A DNA stretch of 64,000 bases from Pseudomonas abietaniphila (GTDB lineage: Bacteria; Pseudomonadota; Gammaproteobacteria; Pseudomonadales; Pseudomonadaceae), in assembly GCF_039697315.1 (NCBI RefSeq), contig NZ_CP155619.1:4216001-4280000 (forward strand). The letters run 5' to 3'. The notes under the pieces are model-generated. The model was not told the origin of the DNA and ran no database searches. It saw only the letters and a program-made list of their open reading frames with translations. Positions within the stretch are counted from its first letter, which is position 1, and every line of letters starts with the position of its first letter. The position numbers and the translations under genes were made by a program. Of the stretch, positions 17,063-26,176 are shown one piece after another.

Positions 17063-18616
17063 ATGAACTTGATCCAACATGCCGACTCGCCGCGTTACAT
17101 CCGCTTGCATGAGCGCGATAACGTCGTCGTCGTGGTCAATGACCAGGGCGTACCGGCGGGGACAGAATTCGACAACGGTCTGGTGACCATCGATAACGTG
17201 CCACAGAGCCACAAGGTCAACACCGTGGACATCCCCGAGGGTGGGGCGGTGATTCGTTACGGGCAGACCATTGGTTATGCCCTGCAAGCGATTCCCCGTG
17301 GCAGTTGGGTCAAGGAAGATCAGTTACGCATGCCGAGCGCGCCGCCGCTGGACAGCTTGCCGCTGTCCACGGAAGTGCCGGGCAAGGGCGAGCCGCTGGA
17401 AGGCTTTACGTTCGAGGGTTACCGCAACGCCGACGGCACCGTCGGCACGCGCAACATTCTGGGCATCACCACCACGGTTCAATGCGTCACGGGTGTGCTG
17501 GATTTTGCGGTCAAGCGCATCCGTGAGGAGCTGCTGCCCAAGTACCCGAACGTCGATGACGTGGTTGCCATCACTCACACCTACGGCTGTGGCGTGGCGA
17601 TCACGGCCAAGGACGCTTACATCCCGATCCGTACCGTGCGTAACCTGGCGCGCAACCCGAACTTGGGTGGCGAGGCACTGGTCATTGGTCTGGGCTGCGA
17701 AAAACTGCAGGCCGATCAGGTGATGCACCAGAACGACCCTTCGGTCGATCTGAGCGATGAATGGATGTATCGCCTGCAGGATTCCAAACACGGCTTCAAC
17801 GAAATGATCGAGCAGATCATGGAGTTGGCCGAGGTGCGCCTGAAGAAGCTCGATCAGCGTCGCCGCGAAACTGTGCCGGCGTCCGAGCTGATTCTGGGCA
17901 TGCAGTGCGGCGGCAGCGATGCGTTTTCCGGCATTACCGCCAACCCGGCCCTGGGTTACGCCTCGGACTTGCTGCTGCGCGCAGGCGCTACGGTAATGTT
18001 CTCGGAAGTGACCGAAGTCCGTGATGCGATCTACCTGCTCACCTCCCGCGCCGAAACGACTGAAGTGGCAGAAGAACTGGTGCGCGAGATGGACTGGTAC
18101 GACCGTTACCTGGCCAAAGGCGAAGCGGACCGCAGCGCCAACACCACGCCGGGCAACAAGAAGGGCGGGTTGTCGAACATCGTCGAGAAGTCCCTCGGGT
18201 CCATCGTCAAATCCGGCAACAGCGCGATCAACGGGGTCCTTGGCCCTGGCGAGCGCGTCACCCGCAAAGGGCTGATCTTCTGCGCGACACCGGCCAGTGA
18301 TTTTGTCTGTGGCACGCTGCAACTGGCGGCCGGTATGAACCTGCACGTGTTCACCACCGGTCGCGGCACGCCTTACGGTCTGGCGATGTCACCGGTGGTG
18401 AAGGTCTCGACCCGTACCGAGCTGGCCCAGCGCTGGCCGGACCTGATCGACATCGATGCCGGCCGTATCGCAACGGGTCGCGCCAGCATCGAAGAGCTGG
18501 GTTGGGAGCTGTTCCATTTCTATCTCGATGTCGCCAGCGGCAAGAAGAAGACCTGGACCGAGCATTACCGTTTGCACAACGACATTACCCTGTTCAACCC
18601 GGCGCCGATTACGTAA
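17063..18616 (+). CDS. garD: Galactarate dehydratase
   Basis: A 517-residue enzyme of the UxaA/GarD family (E. coli GarD has 523 residues), which dehydrates galactarate to 5-dehydro-4-deoxyglucarate, the substrate of KdgD. An N-terminal SAF-like domain (about 1-90) is followed by the large catalytic domain with [40 protein letters not shown] and [10 protein letters not shown]; the conserved Cys and His residues are expected to hold the iron. ATG at 17063 is chosen over GTG at 17060 because GAGGAAAA is better spaced to it. It is 11 bases after the transporter stop, so probably an operon. No glucarate dehydratase (GudD) is in the window, so galactarate is the better-supported substrate. Confidence 0.93.
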   Translation: MNLIQHADSPRYIRLHERDNVVVVVNDQGVPAGTEFDNGLVTIDNVPQSHKVNTVDIPEGGAVIRYGQTIGYALQAIPRGSWVKEDQLRMPSAPPLDSLPLSTEVPGKGEPLEGFTFEGYRNADGTVGTRNILGITTTVQCVTGVLDFAVKRIREELLPKYPNVDDVVAITHTYGCGVAITAKDAYIPIRTVRNLARNPNLGGEALVIGLGCEKLQADQVMHQNDPSVDLSDEWMYRLQDSKHGFNEMIEQIMELAEVRLKKLDQRRRETVPASELILGMQCGGSDAFSGITANPALGYASDLLLRAGATVMFSEVTEVRDAIYLLTSRAETTEVAEELVREMDWYDRYLAKGEADRSANTTPGNKKGGLSNIVEKSLGSIVKSGNSAINGVLGPGERVTRKGLIFCATPASDFVCGTLQLAAGMNLHVFTTGRGTPYGLAMSPVVKVSTRTELAQRWPDLIDIDAGRIATGRASIEELGWELFHFYLDVASGKKKTWTEHYRLHNDITLFNPAPIT

Positions 18617-18635
18617 GCAGGCGCCGATATAAACC

Positions 18636-18723
18636 GTGGGAGCGAATTCATTCGCGATGCAGTGGTACATCCGACGGACATCTGTCGGATTCACCAACCC
18701 ATCGCGAATGAATTCGCTCCCAC
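18636..18723. repeat. REPIN, GAATTC type
   Basis: Inverted arms GTGGGAGCGAATTCATTCGC and complement, extended by GATG/CATC. It lies 20 bases after garD. A second, degenerate repeat follows at about 18771-18820 (CCCACGG...CCGTGGG then GGCGCTCCGCGTC), of the type also seen at 63621-63725. Confidence 0.85.
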
Positions 18724-18824
18724 AGGGGCCTGTGTTCGGCAATGCTCTGCGTCATGTTTAATCCCTCACACGTCCCACGGTCCCCGTGGGAATGACGCCG
18801 TGTTCGGCGCTCCGCGTCCTCGCC

Positions 18825-19829
18825 TCAATGCCGCCCATGCTCCTTATGGTGCGGATGCTCCCCGCAAAACCTCGCCAGTGTCAGCACGCTTCGGGTAATC
18901 GGCATCGGGATGTTCACCTTCGCCGCCAATTCCAGCACCGCGTCGCCAATCGCCGCCAGTTCCAGCGGCAGCCCTTTGTCGAAGTCCTGCAGCATGGATG
19001 TCCGCACCGGCCCCATGCTGGCGCCGAATTGCATGAACGTGGTCGGCTCCATGCTCAGCCTGGCGTCATAAGCGCTTGCCACTTGCATCGCCTCATTGAA
19101 GGTCGCCAACGCCAGTTCGCGCATGTCCGGCAGGCCGTATATCTGTTCCAGCGTCGCGCCCGTCACGACGGACACAGGATTCGACGTCAGGTTGGCGATG
19201 ATTTTTGTCCACAGCTGATCGCGAATACGGTCAGTGCCCTGAGCCTCGATGCCGGCGCTTTCGATCAAGGCACGCAGGCTTTCGAGACGCGGCGTCAGTT
19301 GGTTGTTCAGCTCGCCGAAGATGATGCGATACGGGTTGTGGGTCTTCACCACGGCCGGCGCCGAGCTTTGCGCCGTGATGAACACCACGCAGCCGATGAC
19401 CTTGTGCAGGTCCAGCGTGTCAGTGATGCGCCCGTCCGGGTCGACCGTCTCGACCCGATTTCCTTCGAAACGGCCGCCTTCGCCGTGGAAATACCACCAT
19501 GGCACGCCGTTGATCACCGGCACCACGACTGTATTGGGTCCAATCAGCGGACCGATGTTTGGCAGCAGGCCGCTCAGTGAAGGCGCTTTGGTGCAGAGGA
19601 ACAGCAGGTCTTGTTCACCCAGTTGTTCAGCGCTGTCGCTGGCATTGACCTGAACGTGATGCCGGCCCTTGAGATCCTGCAGATGGATACCGTTGCGCTG
19701 CAGGGCCGCCAGCGTACGACCTCGAGCAAACACATTGACCGCACGCCCCGTCAGCGCGAGCCGGGCCGCCAGCGTACATCCGATGGCGCCAGCACCCGCG
19801 ATGCAGATGCGTTTGGGTGAAGAACTCAT
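18825..19829 (-). CDS. 2-dehydropantoate 2-reductase family protein (PanE/ApbA-like)
   Basis: A 334-residue NADPH-dependent reductase. The N-terminal Rossmann fold opens with ICIAGAGAIGCTLAARLA (dinucleotide-binding GxGxxG at residues 12-17); NGVPWW aligns with the family NG motif, and the catalytic Lys is probably in QLWTKIIANLTSNPVSVVTG. The start at 19829 has GGAG upstream. PanE makes pantoate for coenzyme A, but pseudomonads carry several paralogues and this one lies beside sugar-acid genes rather than pan genes, so the true substrate may be another 2-keto acid. The His-rich C-terminus (HPHHKEHGRH) is unusual. It is convergent with garD across a repeat-filled gap. Confidence 0.85.
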   Translation of the reverse strand: MSSSPKRICIAGAGAIGCTLAARLALTGRAVNVFARGRTLAALQRNGIHLQDLKGRHHVQVNASDSAEQLGEQDLLFLCTKAPSLSGLLPNIGPLIGPNTVVVPVINGVPWWYFHGEGGRFEGNRVETVDPDGRITDTLDLHKVIGCVVFITAQSSAPAVVKTHNPYRIIFGELNNQLTPRLESLRALIESAGIEAQGTDRIRDQLWTKIIANLTSNPVSVVTGATLEQIYGLPDMRELALATFNEAMQVASAYDARLSMEPTTFMQFGASMGPVRTSMLQDFDKGLPLELAAIGDAVLELAAKVNIPMPITRSVLTLARFCGEHPHHKEHGRH

Positions 19830-19911
19830 GGTGACTCCAGATCAGCGTGAAAAGGTTGAGGTGGTCGTCAGCAATATGACCTGAACCCGCCTTATCGCCA
19901 ATGACCGCAAT

Positions 19912-20005
19912 CTCTGTGGGAGCGAATTCATTCGCGATGCGTCAGTGCAACCGGCACGGCTTGTCGCTCGAGCCATTTTTCGCGAATGAATTCGCTCCCA
20001 CAGAG
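19912..20005. repeat. REPIN, GAATTC type
   Basis: Inverted arms CTCTGTGGGAGCGAATTCAT and complement, with TCGCGA and CGCGAA inside. It fills the middle of the 311-base divergent spacer 19830-20140 between the PanE-like gene and the alcohol dehydrogenase; nothing else definite is seen in that spacer. Confidence 0.85.
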
Positions 20006-20140
20006 GACGGTCGCATAGGCGTCCGCTGGTCACCTGCGACCTGTGGCTCTGAACTTCACCCGCTTGCACCTATCCCTATTGCATGCGTTCTCAGAACCCG
20101 TTTGCTTCGGCAGTTTAGCCGGCAAGACAAGGAGGTGGTC

Positions 20141-21352
20141 ATGCGTGCACTGACGTACCACGGCGCTCACGATGTGCGTGTCGAGACCGTTGCAGACCCC
20201 ATCATTCAGGAAGCCGACGATGTGCTGTTGAAGGTCACCGCGACGGCCATCTGTGGTTCTGATCTGCACCTGTATCGCGGCAAGATTCCCGCTACCGAAC
20301 AGGGCGATATCTTCGGCCACGAGTTCATGGGAATCGTGGAAGAAGTCGGCCCTCAGGTCACCGCCGTCAAGCCCGGCGACCGCGTGGTCATTCCTTTCGT
20401 CATCGCCTGCGGCCACTGCTTCTTCTGTCAGATCGATGCCTTCGCGGCGTGCGAAACCACCAACACCGGCCGAGGTGCGATTCTCAACAAAAAATCCATC
20501 GCGCCAGGTGCGGCGCTGTTCGGTTTCAGCCATCTGTACGGCGGTGTGCCGGGCGGTCAGGCGGAGTACGTGCGCGTCCCGAAAGGCAATGTCGGCCCGT
20601 TCAAAGTGCCCGGAACGCTCGCGGACGAGAAGGTGCTGTTTTTGTCCGACATCCTGCCGACGGCCTGGCAAGCGGTGCTTAATGCCGGAGTCGGCAAAGG
20701 ATCCAGCGTCGCCATCTACGGCGCCGGGCCGGTCGGCTTATTGAGCGCTGCCTGCGCAAAAATGCTGGGGGCCGAGAAGATCTTCATGGTCGATCACCAT
20801 GCGTATCGTCTGGCGTATGCGCAGTTCACGTATGGCGTGATCCCGATCAACTTCGATAACGACGACGATCCGGCCGATACCATCATTCGCCAGACCGCCG
20901 GCATGCGTGGTGTAGATGCCGTGATCGATGCCGTGGGCTTCGAAGCCAAGGGCAGTACCACCGAGACCATCCTCGCCACCCTCAAGCTCGAAGGCAGCAG
21001 CGGCAAGGCGTTGCGACAGTGCATCGCCGCCGTGCGTCGCGGCGGGACCGTGAGCGTGCCGGGCGTGTATTCGGGGTTCATTCATGGCTTCATGTTTGGC
21101 GATGCCTTCGACAAGGGCCTGACCTTCAAGATGGGGCAGACCCACGTGCATCGTTATCTGCCGGAGTTGCTGAGGTTGATCGAGGAAGGCGCGCTGGCGC
21201 CGGAAGCGATCATCACCCATCGCTTGTCGCTGGAAGAAGCCGCGGACGGGTATGCGATCTTCGACAAGAAGGAAGAAGACTGCCGCAAGATCATTCTCAC
21301 CCCGGGGTTCGACAGCCGGGTGGACGCGTCGGCAAACGATGCGGTGCTGTGA
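20141..21352 (+). CDS. Zinc-dependent alcohol dehydrogenase (formaldehyde dehydrogenase-like)
   Basis: A 403-residue medium-chain dehydrogenase. The start at 20141 has a full AGGAGGTGG ribosome site eight bases upstream. The catalytic zinc ligands are Cys38 (ICGSDLH), His60 and Glu61 (GHEFMG). The structural zinc cysteines are Cys90, Cys93, Cys96 and Cys104. The NAD fold has [11 protein letters not shown] and the next strand ends in MVDHH. The long insert [20 protein letters not shown] and the total length fit the FDH-like branch of zinc alcohol dehydrogenases. The substrate is not known; formaldehyde or another small alcohol or aldehyde is possible. It is monocistronic, with REP-type repeats on both sides. 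Confidence 0.9.
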   Translation: MRALTYHGAHDVRVETVADPIIQEADDVLLKVTATAICGSDLHLYRGKIPATEQGDIFGHEFMGIVEEVGPQVTAVKPGDRVVIPFVIACGHCFFCQIDAFAACETTNTGRGAILNKKSIAPGAALFGFSHLYGGVPGGQAEYVRVPKGNVGPFKVPGTLADEKVLFLSDILPTAWQAVLNAGVGKGSSVAIYGAGPVGLLSAACAKMLGAEKIFMVDHHAYRLAYAQFTYGVIPINFDNDDDPADTIIRQTAGMRGVDAVIDAVGFEAKGSTTETILATLKLEGSSGKALRQCIAAVRRGGTVSVPGVYSGFIHGFMFGDAFDKGLTFKMGQTHVHRYLPELLRLIEEGALAPEAIITHRLSLEEAADGYAIFDKKEEDCRKIILTPGFDSRVDASANDAVL

Positions 21353-21383
21353 GCAAACGGCATGCTGTGAGCGCAACACGTCA

Positions 21384-21490
21384 CCTGTAGGAGTGAGCTT
21401 GCTCGCGAGAGGTCGGTATGGCCGAAAAGTCTCTAGAGCGTGAGCCAATGCTTCGTCGGAATGCCGCCCAGACCAAGCTCGCTCCCACAG
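21384..21490. repeat. Degenerate REPIN
   Basis: Left arm CCTGTAGGAGTGAGCTTGCT with CGCGAG; right arm CCAAGCTCGCTCCCACAG. The arms no longer match fully, so this is an older or recombined copy. It sits between the alcohol dehydrogenase and the convergent hydrolase gene. Confidence 0.65.
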
Positions 21491-21528
21491 AAGGTTCAAT
21501 AGTCTCCGAGTTGAGTATGTGGCGGCAT

Positions 21529-22299
21529 TTACGAATACGCCGCCGAATGATGCGGGTAATCCACCAACCGAGAGCCGATGACCATCTCGCTGATCCAGCC
21601 GGTCAGCAGCGTCGTGTACGCATGCTGGCTGGTGTCGGTGCTCAATCCATGGTCCGCCCCGTCCAGCAGGCGATAGGTCAGCGAATGCGCCAGGTCGAAT
21701 GCGGTGCGATAGCTCATCAAGGTCGCATGGGGCACGTAATCGTCCTGCTCGGATTCCACCAGCAGCACGTCACCCTTGAAGTCTTTGCAGGCCGCCAGCG
21801 CGCGGTTGTCGGCGGCGGTCACCGCGGAGCGCCGGTAATGCGCCAGCTTGTCGCGGTCCAGCGCCTGTTTCGGCATGTCCCAGTCAGCGTCCCAATACAG
21901 CGCCGGAACGCGCAGCGCGAGCCAGCGCACCGGGCGCATGCCGCTGAGAATGGTCGCCAGATACCCGCCGTAGCTGCTGCCGATCACCGCGATTGCGTTG
22001 TTATCCACAGCCGGATGGCTGGCGAGTCGGTCGTACGCCGCCAGCAAGTCTTCCATGCTGTGTTCCCGTGACACCGAGGCGCGCATTTCATGGGTGCGCT
22101 CATGGCCGCGAAGATCGAACGTCAGACAGACGCAGCCCAGACCGGTGATGTTCTTCGCTCGCGCCAGATCGCGCTGCTGGCTACCACCCCAGCCGTGAAC
22201 GAAGAGAATGCCCGGCATTTTCGCGCCGGGTGTCAGGATGGTGCCGGAGATGTGATCGTCGCTGACGGCGATGTCGATGGTTTCACTGCGTACGGTCAT
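21529..22299 (-). CDS. Alpha/beta hydrolase family protein
   Basis: A 256-residue cytoplasmic alpha/beta hydrolase. The oxyanion-side motif is FVHGWGGS (33-40), the nucleophile elbow is GSSYGG with Ser109, the acid is probably in VESEQDDYVPH and the catalytic His in LDGADHGLS. It resembles the dienelactone hydrolase/prolyl-oligopeptidase type esterases. The start at 22299 overlaps the last 17 bases of the DUF3182 gene, so the two are translationally coupled and likely work together; a much longer reading frame upstream is merely overlap with that gene. The natural substrate is unknown. Confidence 0.85.
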   Translation of the reverse strand: MTVRSETIDIAVSDDHISGTILTPGAKMPGILFVHGWGGSQQRDLARAKNITGLGCVCLTFDLRGHERTHEMRASVSREHSMEDLLAAYDRLASHPAVDNNAIAVIGSSYGGYLATILSGMRPVRWLALRVPALYWDADWDMPKQALDRDKLAHYRRSAVTAADNRALAACKDFKGDVLLVESEQDDYVPHATLMSYRTAFDLAHSLTYRLLDGADHGLSTDTSQHAYTTLLTGWISEMVIGSRLVDYPHHSAAYS

Positions 22300-23404
22300 A
22301 AGGCTGGACCTGTGTGAATTTACTGATAAGGCCGACCTCGGGGTCTTCGCCTTCGTAGAGAACATGGGCATCGGCGGGCAAGGTGGTCGGCCCGTAGATT
22401 TCGTGGCTGGAGGCGCAGATCCGCCGTAATTGAGGGTCGGCAGCGAACGCCACCAATGCCTCGACCTCTGCCGGGCTTGCGCCGCCAATGCGCCAGGACT
22501 GCTCCAGCACGCCGGAACAGATTTGGCCACGGGCATTGGTGCCGTGGGCGATGTCGTAATTGCGACGCGACGCGAGAAAGTCAGGGAAACACGCCAGCGC
22601 TGCTTTTTCGTATTGCATGGCCTGGGTCACGGACCGGCGCACGTCGTCCTCAAGATCAAGCGTGAGCAGTTCATCGTAGCCGCCGCGCACCAGCCACAGT
22701 TGTGAGCCGCCGTAGACCGTCTCACCGTTGTTGTCCTGGGTCAGGCTCTGAGTGCCGTGATAGCTCACCGTGATGCCCGCGACCTGAACCTGCCCGACGC
22801 TGTAGGTGATCACATCGCTCAAGTCCTCCTCCAGCACCAGCCCCCATTCTTCGACCTCGGCCATGTCCTGTTCCGCGATGGTCTTGTCTAGGTCGGCGTC
22901 CGTGTTGACGACCACCTGACCGCGACCCGCCGTTGCCAGCACGGGTTTGATCCGCACCGGTCCGTTCTTGAGCAACTGTCGGCCCGCACGCCGGGCATCG
23001 GCTTCGTTGAATACGCTGAAGCCTGAGAGCACGGCATCGGCGGCATCCTCGAAGAAACGGTCCGACCAACCCGCGGGTTTGGCCGTGGCACCGTCGAGTA
23101 GCGGGTGGGAGATCGCTTTGGTGGCCATGAAAGGGTGATCGATCAGGCCGCCGAAGAAGTCGTCGACGCTCAGAATGCCCAACGCATCGCCTGCTTGTTT
23201 GCCAATCAGCGTGTCGGACGGGATGTAGTAAAGCGCATGGCCTTTATGCAGCGCCGGGTCATAAGCACCGACGAATGTGGCGCCGAGCAGTTTGGCGATT
23301 CGCTCCCCCAGCGCTTGCTGGACGACCGTTTCATGGGTGGCCAGTTTTTTGTGAGTAGCCAGCAGAACGACTTCAGACTTTGCAGCGCTGCGTGATCCGC
23401 TCAT
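22283..23404 (-). CDS. DUF3182 family protein
   Basis: A 373-residue protein matching the DUF3182 family of proteobacteria. The start at 23404 is preceded by GGGAG and begins MSGSRSAAKSEVVLL; upstream codons in the same frame run through a decayed REP and are not used. Recognisable stretches include RIKPVLATAGRGQVVV, EWGLVLEEDLSDVITYSVGQ, NNGETVYGGSQLWLVRGG and GTNARGQICSGVLEQSWRIGGASPAE. The RIKP...GRGQ and VLEEDL patterns recall an ATP-grasp fold, but that is only an impression. It overlaps and is coupled to the downstream hydrolase. No function is known to me. Confidence 0.8.
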   Translation of the reverse strand: MSGSRSAAKSEVVLLATHKKLATHETVVQQALGERIAKLLGATFVGAYDPALHKGHALYYIPSDTLIGKQAGDALGILSVDDFFGGLIDHPFMATKAISHPLLDGATAKPAGWSDRFFEDAADAVLSGFSVFNEADARRAGRQLLKNGPVRIKPVLATAGRGQVVVNTDADLDKTIAEQDMAEVEEWGLVLEEDLSDVITYSVGQVQVAGITVSYHGTQSLTQDNNGETVYGGSQLWLVRGGYDELLTLDLEDDVRRSVTQAMQYEKAALACFPDFLASRRNYDIAHGTNARGQICSGVLEQSWRIGGASPAEVEALVAFAADPQLRRICASSHEIYGPTTLPADAHVLYEGEDPEVGLISKFTQVQPYDRTQ

Positions 23405-23464
23405 GGGCGAACTCCCTGTTGAGACCGAGGTGTTTCGCAATGCATCTGTTGGGTCTGACCCATC

Positions 23465-23491
23465 TTTCGCGAATGAATTCGCACGCACAGG
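23465..23491. repeat. Decayed REP arm
   Basis: TTTCGCGAATGAATTCGC followed by an altered CACAGG is the right arm of a GAATTC-type REPIN. The left arm, near 23432, is reduced to TCGCAATGC. A second fragment, CTGTGGGAGCGAA at 23535-23547, overlaps the end of the neighbouring iron-permease-domain gene. Confidence 0.6.
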
Positions 23492-23531
23492 CATGAACAC
23501 GCGCCATTCGATGGTCGGTGGCGCCTGCAAT

Positions 23532-23963
23532 CTACTGTGGGAGCGAAAGCTGGCCTGACGTCTCCCTCGCGTCATCAGCGTCACATTTCGGAAACGGCTG
23601 GGTGTGGTCCGTGTCTTCCTGATCGCCCATCGCCTTATATTTTTTGCGCAGTTGACGCAGCTCTTTCTGGTCCAGATTGTCAAGGCTCAACACGGCGTTC
23701 TGCGCATCCTTGGTGACGCGCAGCAGTTCATCGATCTTGATGTGCAACTGATCAGTGTCGCGGTTCTGGGTGTTCTGGATCAGGAACACCATGAGGAAGG
23801 TGATGATGGTGGTCGACGTGTTGATGATCAGCTGCCAGGTGTCGTTGTAGTGGAACAACGGCCCGGTCGCCGCCCAGACGCAAATCAGCAGCACAGCCAC
23901 GAGAAAGGTCCGGGGGCTGCCCGTCCACTTCGACAACGCCTGTGCGAACTTGGAGAATTTCAT
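23532..23963 (-). CDS. Low-affinity iron permease domain protein
   Basis: A 143-residue membrane protein of the small Fe_perm family (pfam04120 type). There are two hydrophobic segments, about 18-35 (FLVAVLLICVWAATG) and 45-62 (LIINTSTTIITFLMVFLIQ), followed by the family signature QNTQNRDTDQLHIKIDELLR and a charged helix. Despite the family name, iron transport has not been shown for bacterial members and a two-helix protein is unlikely to be a permease alone. The last five codons and the TAG stop (LSLPQ, stop) are supplied by a REP arm fragment, so the C-terminus has been rewritten by a repeat. The start is at 23963. Confidence 0.82.
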   Translation of the reverse strand: MKFSKFAQALSKWTGSPRTFLVAVLLICVWAATGPLFHYNDTWQLIINTSTTIITFLMVFLIQNTQNRDTDQLHIKIDELLRVTKDAQNAVLSLDNLDQKELRQLRKKYKAMGDQEDTDHTQPFPKCDADDARETSGQLSLPQ

Positions 23964-24057
23964 TGCCGGTGTCCTTAGCGATCGAGAGAGATAACCTAGG
24001 GACCTCAGCGGAGCTGTGAAATTTCTTCTTACAAAATGAATTCTCGCCAGCGGCGCG

Positions 24058-24837
24058 TCAGTTCCAGCCGAAGAGCTGATTGGCGTTATCCGTACTGGCT
24101 TGGGCCAGGCGTTCGGCGGGAATGTTCATCAGGGCAGACAGGGCGGTGCAGATATCCGGCAAGTGCTCCGGGCTATTTCGCACCTGTGGATGCATCGCGG
24201 GCGCCATGTCGGGCGAGTCGGTTTCCAGCACCACACTGTCGAGCGGCAACTCGGCGATGACCCGGTGCATGCGTAACGCCTGCGGCCAGGTCGCGGCACC
24301 GCCGAGGCCCAGTTTGAAACCCAGCTTGATGTATTCCTTTGCCTCTTCACGGCTTCCGGCAAACGCATGAACGATACCGCCGCGCTTGAGCTTGAACCGC
24401 TTGAGGGTGGCGATCGTGTCGGCGTGGCTGCGACGCACGTGAAGCAGCGCCGGAAGGTTGAAGTCGGCAGCCAGCTGCAACTGACTGTCGAACACGGTCT
24501 GCTGGTGTTCGCGGTTCAGGGACTCGACGTAGTAATCCAGCCCGATTTCTCCCACGGCGCAGAGCTTTGGATGGCCGGCCACGGCTGATAGCCGGTCGCG
24601 CAACTCCTGCAGATGTTCCGGGAGATGCTCGTCGAGGTAGATCGGATGCAGCCCCAGCGCGGCGTAGACCTGAGGTTCACTCAAAGCCAGATCCCACACG
24701 CGTTGCAGATTGCGCTGATAGACACCCAATACGACCACGCGCTCGACGCCCAACTGCTTGCAGTGGCTGAGCACTGCTTGGCGATCCGCATCGAAGTCGT
24801 CGAAATCCAGGTGCGTGTGGGTGTCGATCAGCCTCAC
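24058..24837 (-). CDS. TatD family metal-dependent hydrolase/DNase
   Basis: A 259-residue TIM-barrel hydrolase. It starts with GTG at 24837, two bases after the fruR stop, with GAGG eight bases upstream; the longer reading frame upstream is the fruR coding region in another frame. Metal ligands are visible as DTHTHLD (His7 and His9), GEIGLDYY, the His in LLHVRRSH, HAFAGS and ETDSPDM. The family includes 3'-5' DNases and D-aminoacyl hydrolases; the physiological substrate here is unknown. The tight link to fruR implies joint transcription, though a functional link to fructose metabolism is not obvious. Confidence 0.9.
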   Translation of the reverse strand: MRLIDTHTHLDFDDFDADRQAVLSHCKQLGVERVVVLGVYQRNLQRVWDLALSEPQVYAALGLHPIYLDEHLPEHLQELRDRLSAVAGHPKLCAVGEIGLDYYVESLNREHQQTVFDSQLQLAADFNLPALLHVRRSHADTIATLKRFKLKRGGIVHAFAGSREEAKEYIKLGFKLGLGGAATWPQALRMHRVIAELPLDSVVLETDSPDMAPAMHPQVRNSPEHLPDICTALSALMNIPAERLAQASTDNANQLFGWN

Positions 24838-24839
24838 GG

Positions 24840-25835
24840 TCAGGCCTCGTGAATCCGCTGTTTGAAGGTCCGAACGATGGCGTGCACACCGGGCTCGTAC
24901 TGGTCCTGTTCGATGGCAGACAGCGCCAGCGACAGGGCTTTCTCGGCGATCAACGGGTGTTGCTGAGCCATGGCGTTGACCGGCAACGGCAGGAAATCGA
25001 GCAGTTGAGTGTCGCCGAACGTGCCCAGGTGCAGTTGATCCGGATTGAGGCGGCGTTGATGCAGCAAGTCGAACACGCCCTGCAGCAGCACGTAGGACGT
25101 GGTGATCAGCGCATCCGGAAAATACCCGAGACGGTCCAGCATTTCGCCGGCGATCTGCAGGCCACAATCGCGACTGAAGGATTCGCCGTGTTCAACGATC
25201 ACCGAGCCCTTGAAGCCCTCCAGCGCGTCCTCGAAACCGCTGGCACGCGCTTTACTGACGCTAAGCTCAGGTCGGGCGCCGATCAGCGCAATGTGTTTCG
25301 GCCGGGTTTCCAGCAGGCTGCGGGTCAATTGTTGGCTGGCATCGTGGTCGTCGCTGACCACCGAGCAGAAGTGCGCCGGGTCCATCTCGCGGTCGATGGC
25401 GATCACGGGAATGCCTTGCTGTTGCAGCGCGCGATAACTGTCATCGCTGGCGGGCAGGCAACTGGCGACGAACAGCGCGTCGCAGCGTCGGGCGCGGAAT
25501 AACTGCAACAATTGCAGTTCGCTGATGGGATCGTCGTCGGAACTGGCGATCAGCAACTGGTAGCCTCGTGCCCGGGCACCTTGTTCCAATTGCTTGGCAA
25601 TCCGGGCGTAGCTGGGGTTTTCCAGATCGGGGAGGATGAAACCCAGCGTGCGGGTGTGACGGCTGCGCAAGCCGGCGGCCTGTGGATTGGGCCGGAAGCC
25701 GTGGGCTTCGACCACGGCGCGGACGCGCTCGACCGTTGCGTTGCTGATGCGCTGCTGTTCGGCCTTGCCGTTGATCACGTAGCTGGCGGTGGTCACTGAA
25801 ACACCGGCCAGACGCGCAATATCACTGAGTTTCAA
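24840..25835 (-). CDS. fruR: Catabolite repressor/activator Cra (FruR), LacI family
   Basis: A 331-residue LacI-family regulator. The protein begins MKLSDIARLAGVSVTTASYVINGKAEQQRIS, the Cra/FruR form of the helix-turn-helix, then a hinge FRPNPQAAGLRSRHTRTLG and a periplasmic-binding-protein-like effector domain (about 60-331). The start codon is TTG (25835-25833): there is no ATG, and AAGGAAG lies eight bases upstream. In Pseudomonas putida this protein represses fruBKA and is released by fructose-1-phosphate, the product of FruBA. A match to its operator lies in the divergent spacer at 26033-26044. tatD follows after two bases. Confidence 0.93.
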   Translation of the reverse strand: MKLSDIARLAGVSVTTASYVINGKAEQQRISNATVERVRAVVEAHGFRPNPQAAGLRSRHTRTLGFILPDLENPSYARIAKQLEQGARARGYQLLIASSDDDPISELQLLQLFRARRCDALFVASCLPASDDSYRALQQQGIPVIAIDREMDPAHFCSVVSDDHDASQQLTRSLLETRPKHIALIGARPELSVSKARASGFEDALEGFKGSVIVEHGESFSRDCGLQIAGEMLDRLGYFPDALITTSYVLLQGVFDLLHQRRLNPDQLHLGTFGDTQLLDFLPLPVNAMAQQHPLIAEKALSLALSAIEQDQYEPGVHAIVRTFKQRIHEA

Positions 25836-26032
25836 GCCGAACTTCCTTTTGTTATGGGCAGGTCATTGAAGTGGATCGATGCGCGGAGGATTTTCACCGA
25901 TTCGCGGTCATCATTACAGCAGACCCTGGGCATGAATGAAGCTCCGAGGTTTTTTAGGACGCTTCCTACAGCAATCGACCAGATGAGCTTCAATCCGCAG
26001 AGATTATCGAGTAACGTGCCCGCCCATCTAGA

Positions 26033-26044
26033 TTAAACGATTCA
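26033..26044 (+). promoter_or_regulatory. Candidate Cra (FruR) operator ahead of fruBKA
   Basis: TTAAACGATTCA differs at one position from TTAAACGTTTCA, the Cra site reported at the P. putida fruB promoter as I remember it. It lies about 133 bases before the fruB start in the 341-base divergent spacer 25836-26176, placed to control fruB. Nothing else definite was seen there apart from the hairpin at 26076-26098. Confidence 0.7.
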
Positions 26045-26075
26045 GCAAGCCTGTTTATGGCTGTAATCGAGCAAA

Positions 26076-26098
26076 AACGCCGGTCGAAGTCCGGCGTT
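26076..26098 (+). promoter_or_regulatory. Hairpin in the fruB leader
   Basis: AACGCCGG and CCGGCGTT form a perfect 8-bp stem around TCGAAGT, 79 bases before the fruB start and 32 bases after the Cra site. It is probably in the 5' untranslated region and could affect transcript stability or early termination; no T-run follows. Confidence 0.4.
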
Positions 26099-26176
26099 CG
26101 TTGCGGTAATCGACCGTAGACAAGCGGTCTTACAACAAAAAATCAGGCGCAACCGTGCGCTGCACAGGAGAACGGC

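Noticed and set aside
18636..20005. Terminal inverted repeats of an insertion sequence flanking the PanE-like gene
   Set aside because: Each site is itself a complete pair of inverted arms, the same element occurs at many other intergenic sites, and no transposase is present.
22300..22536. N-terminal extension of the alpha/beta hydrolase
   Set aside because: The extra residues are read from the overlapping DUF3182 gene in another frame; the ATG at 22299 gives the normal domain start.
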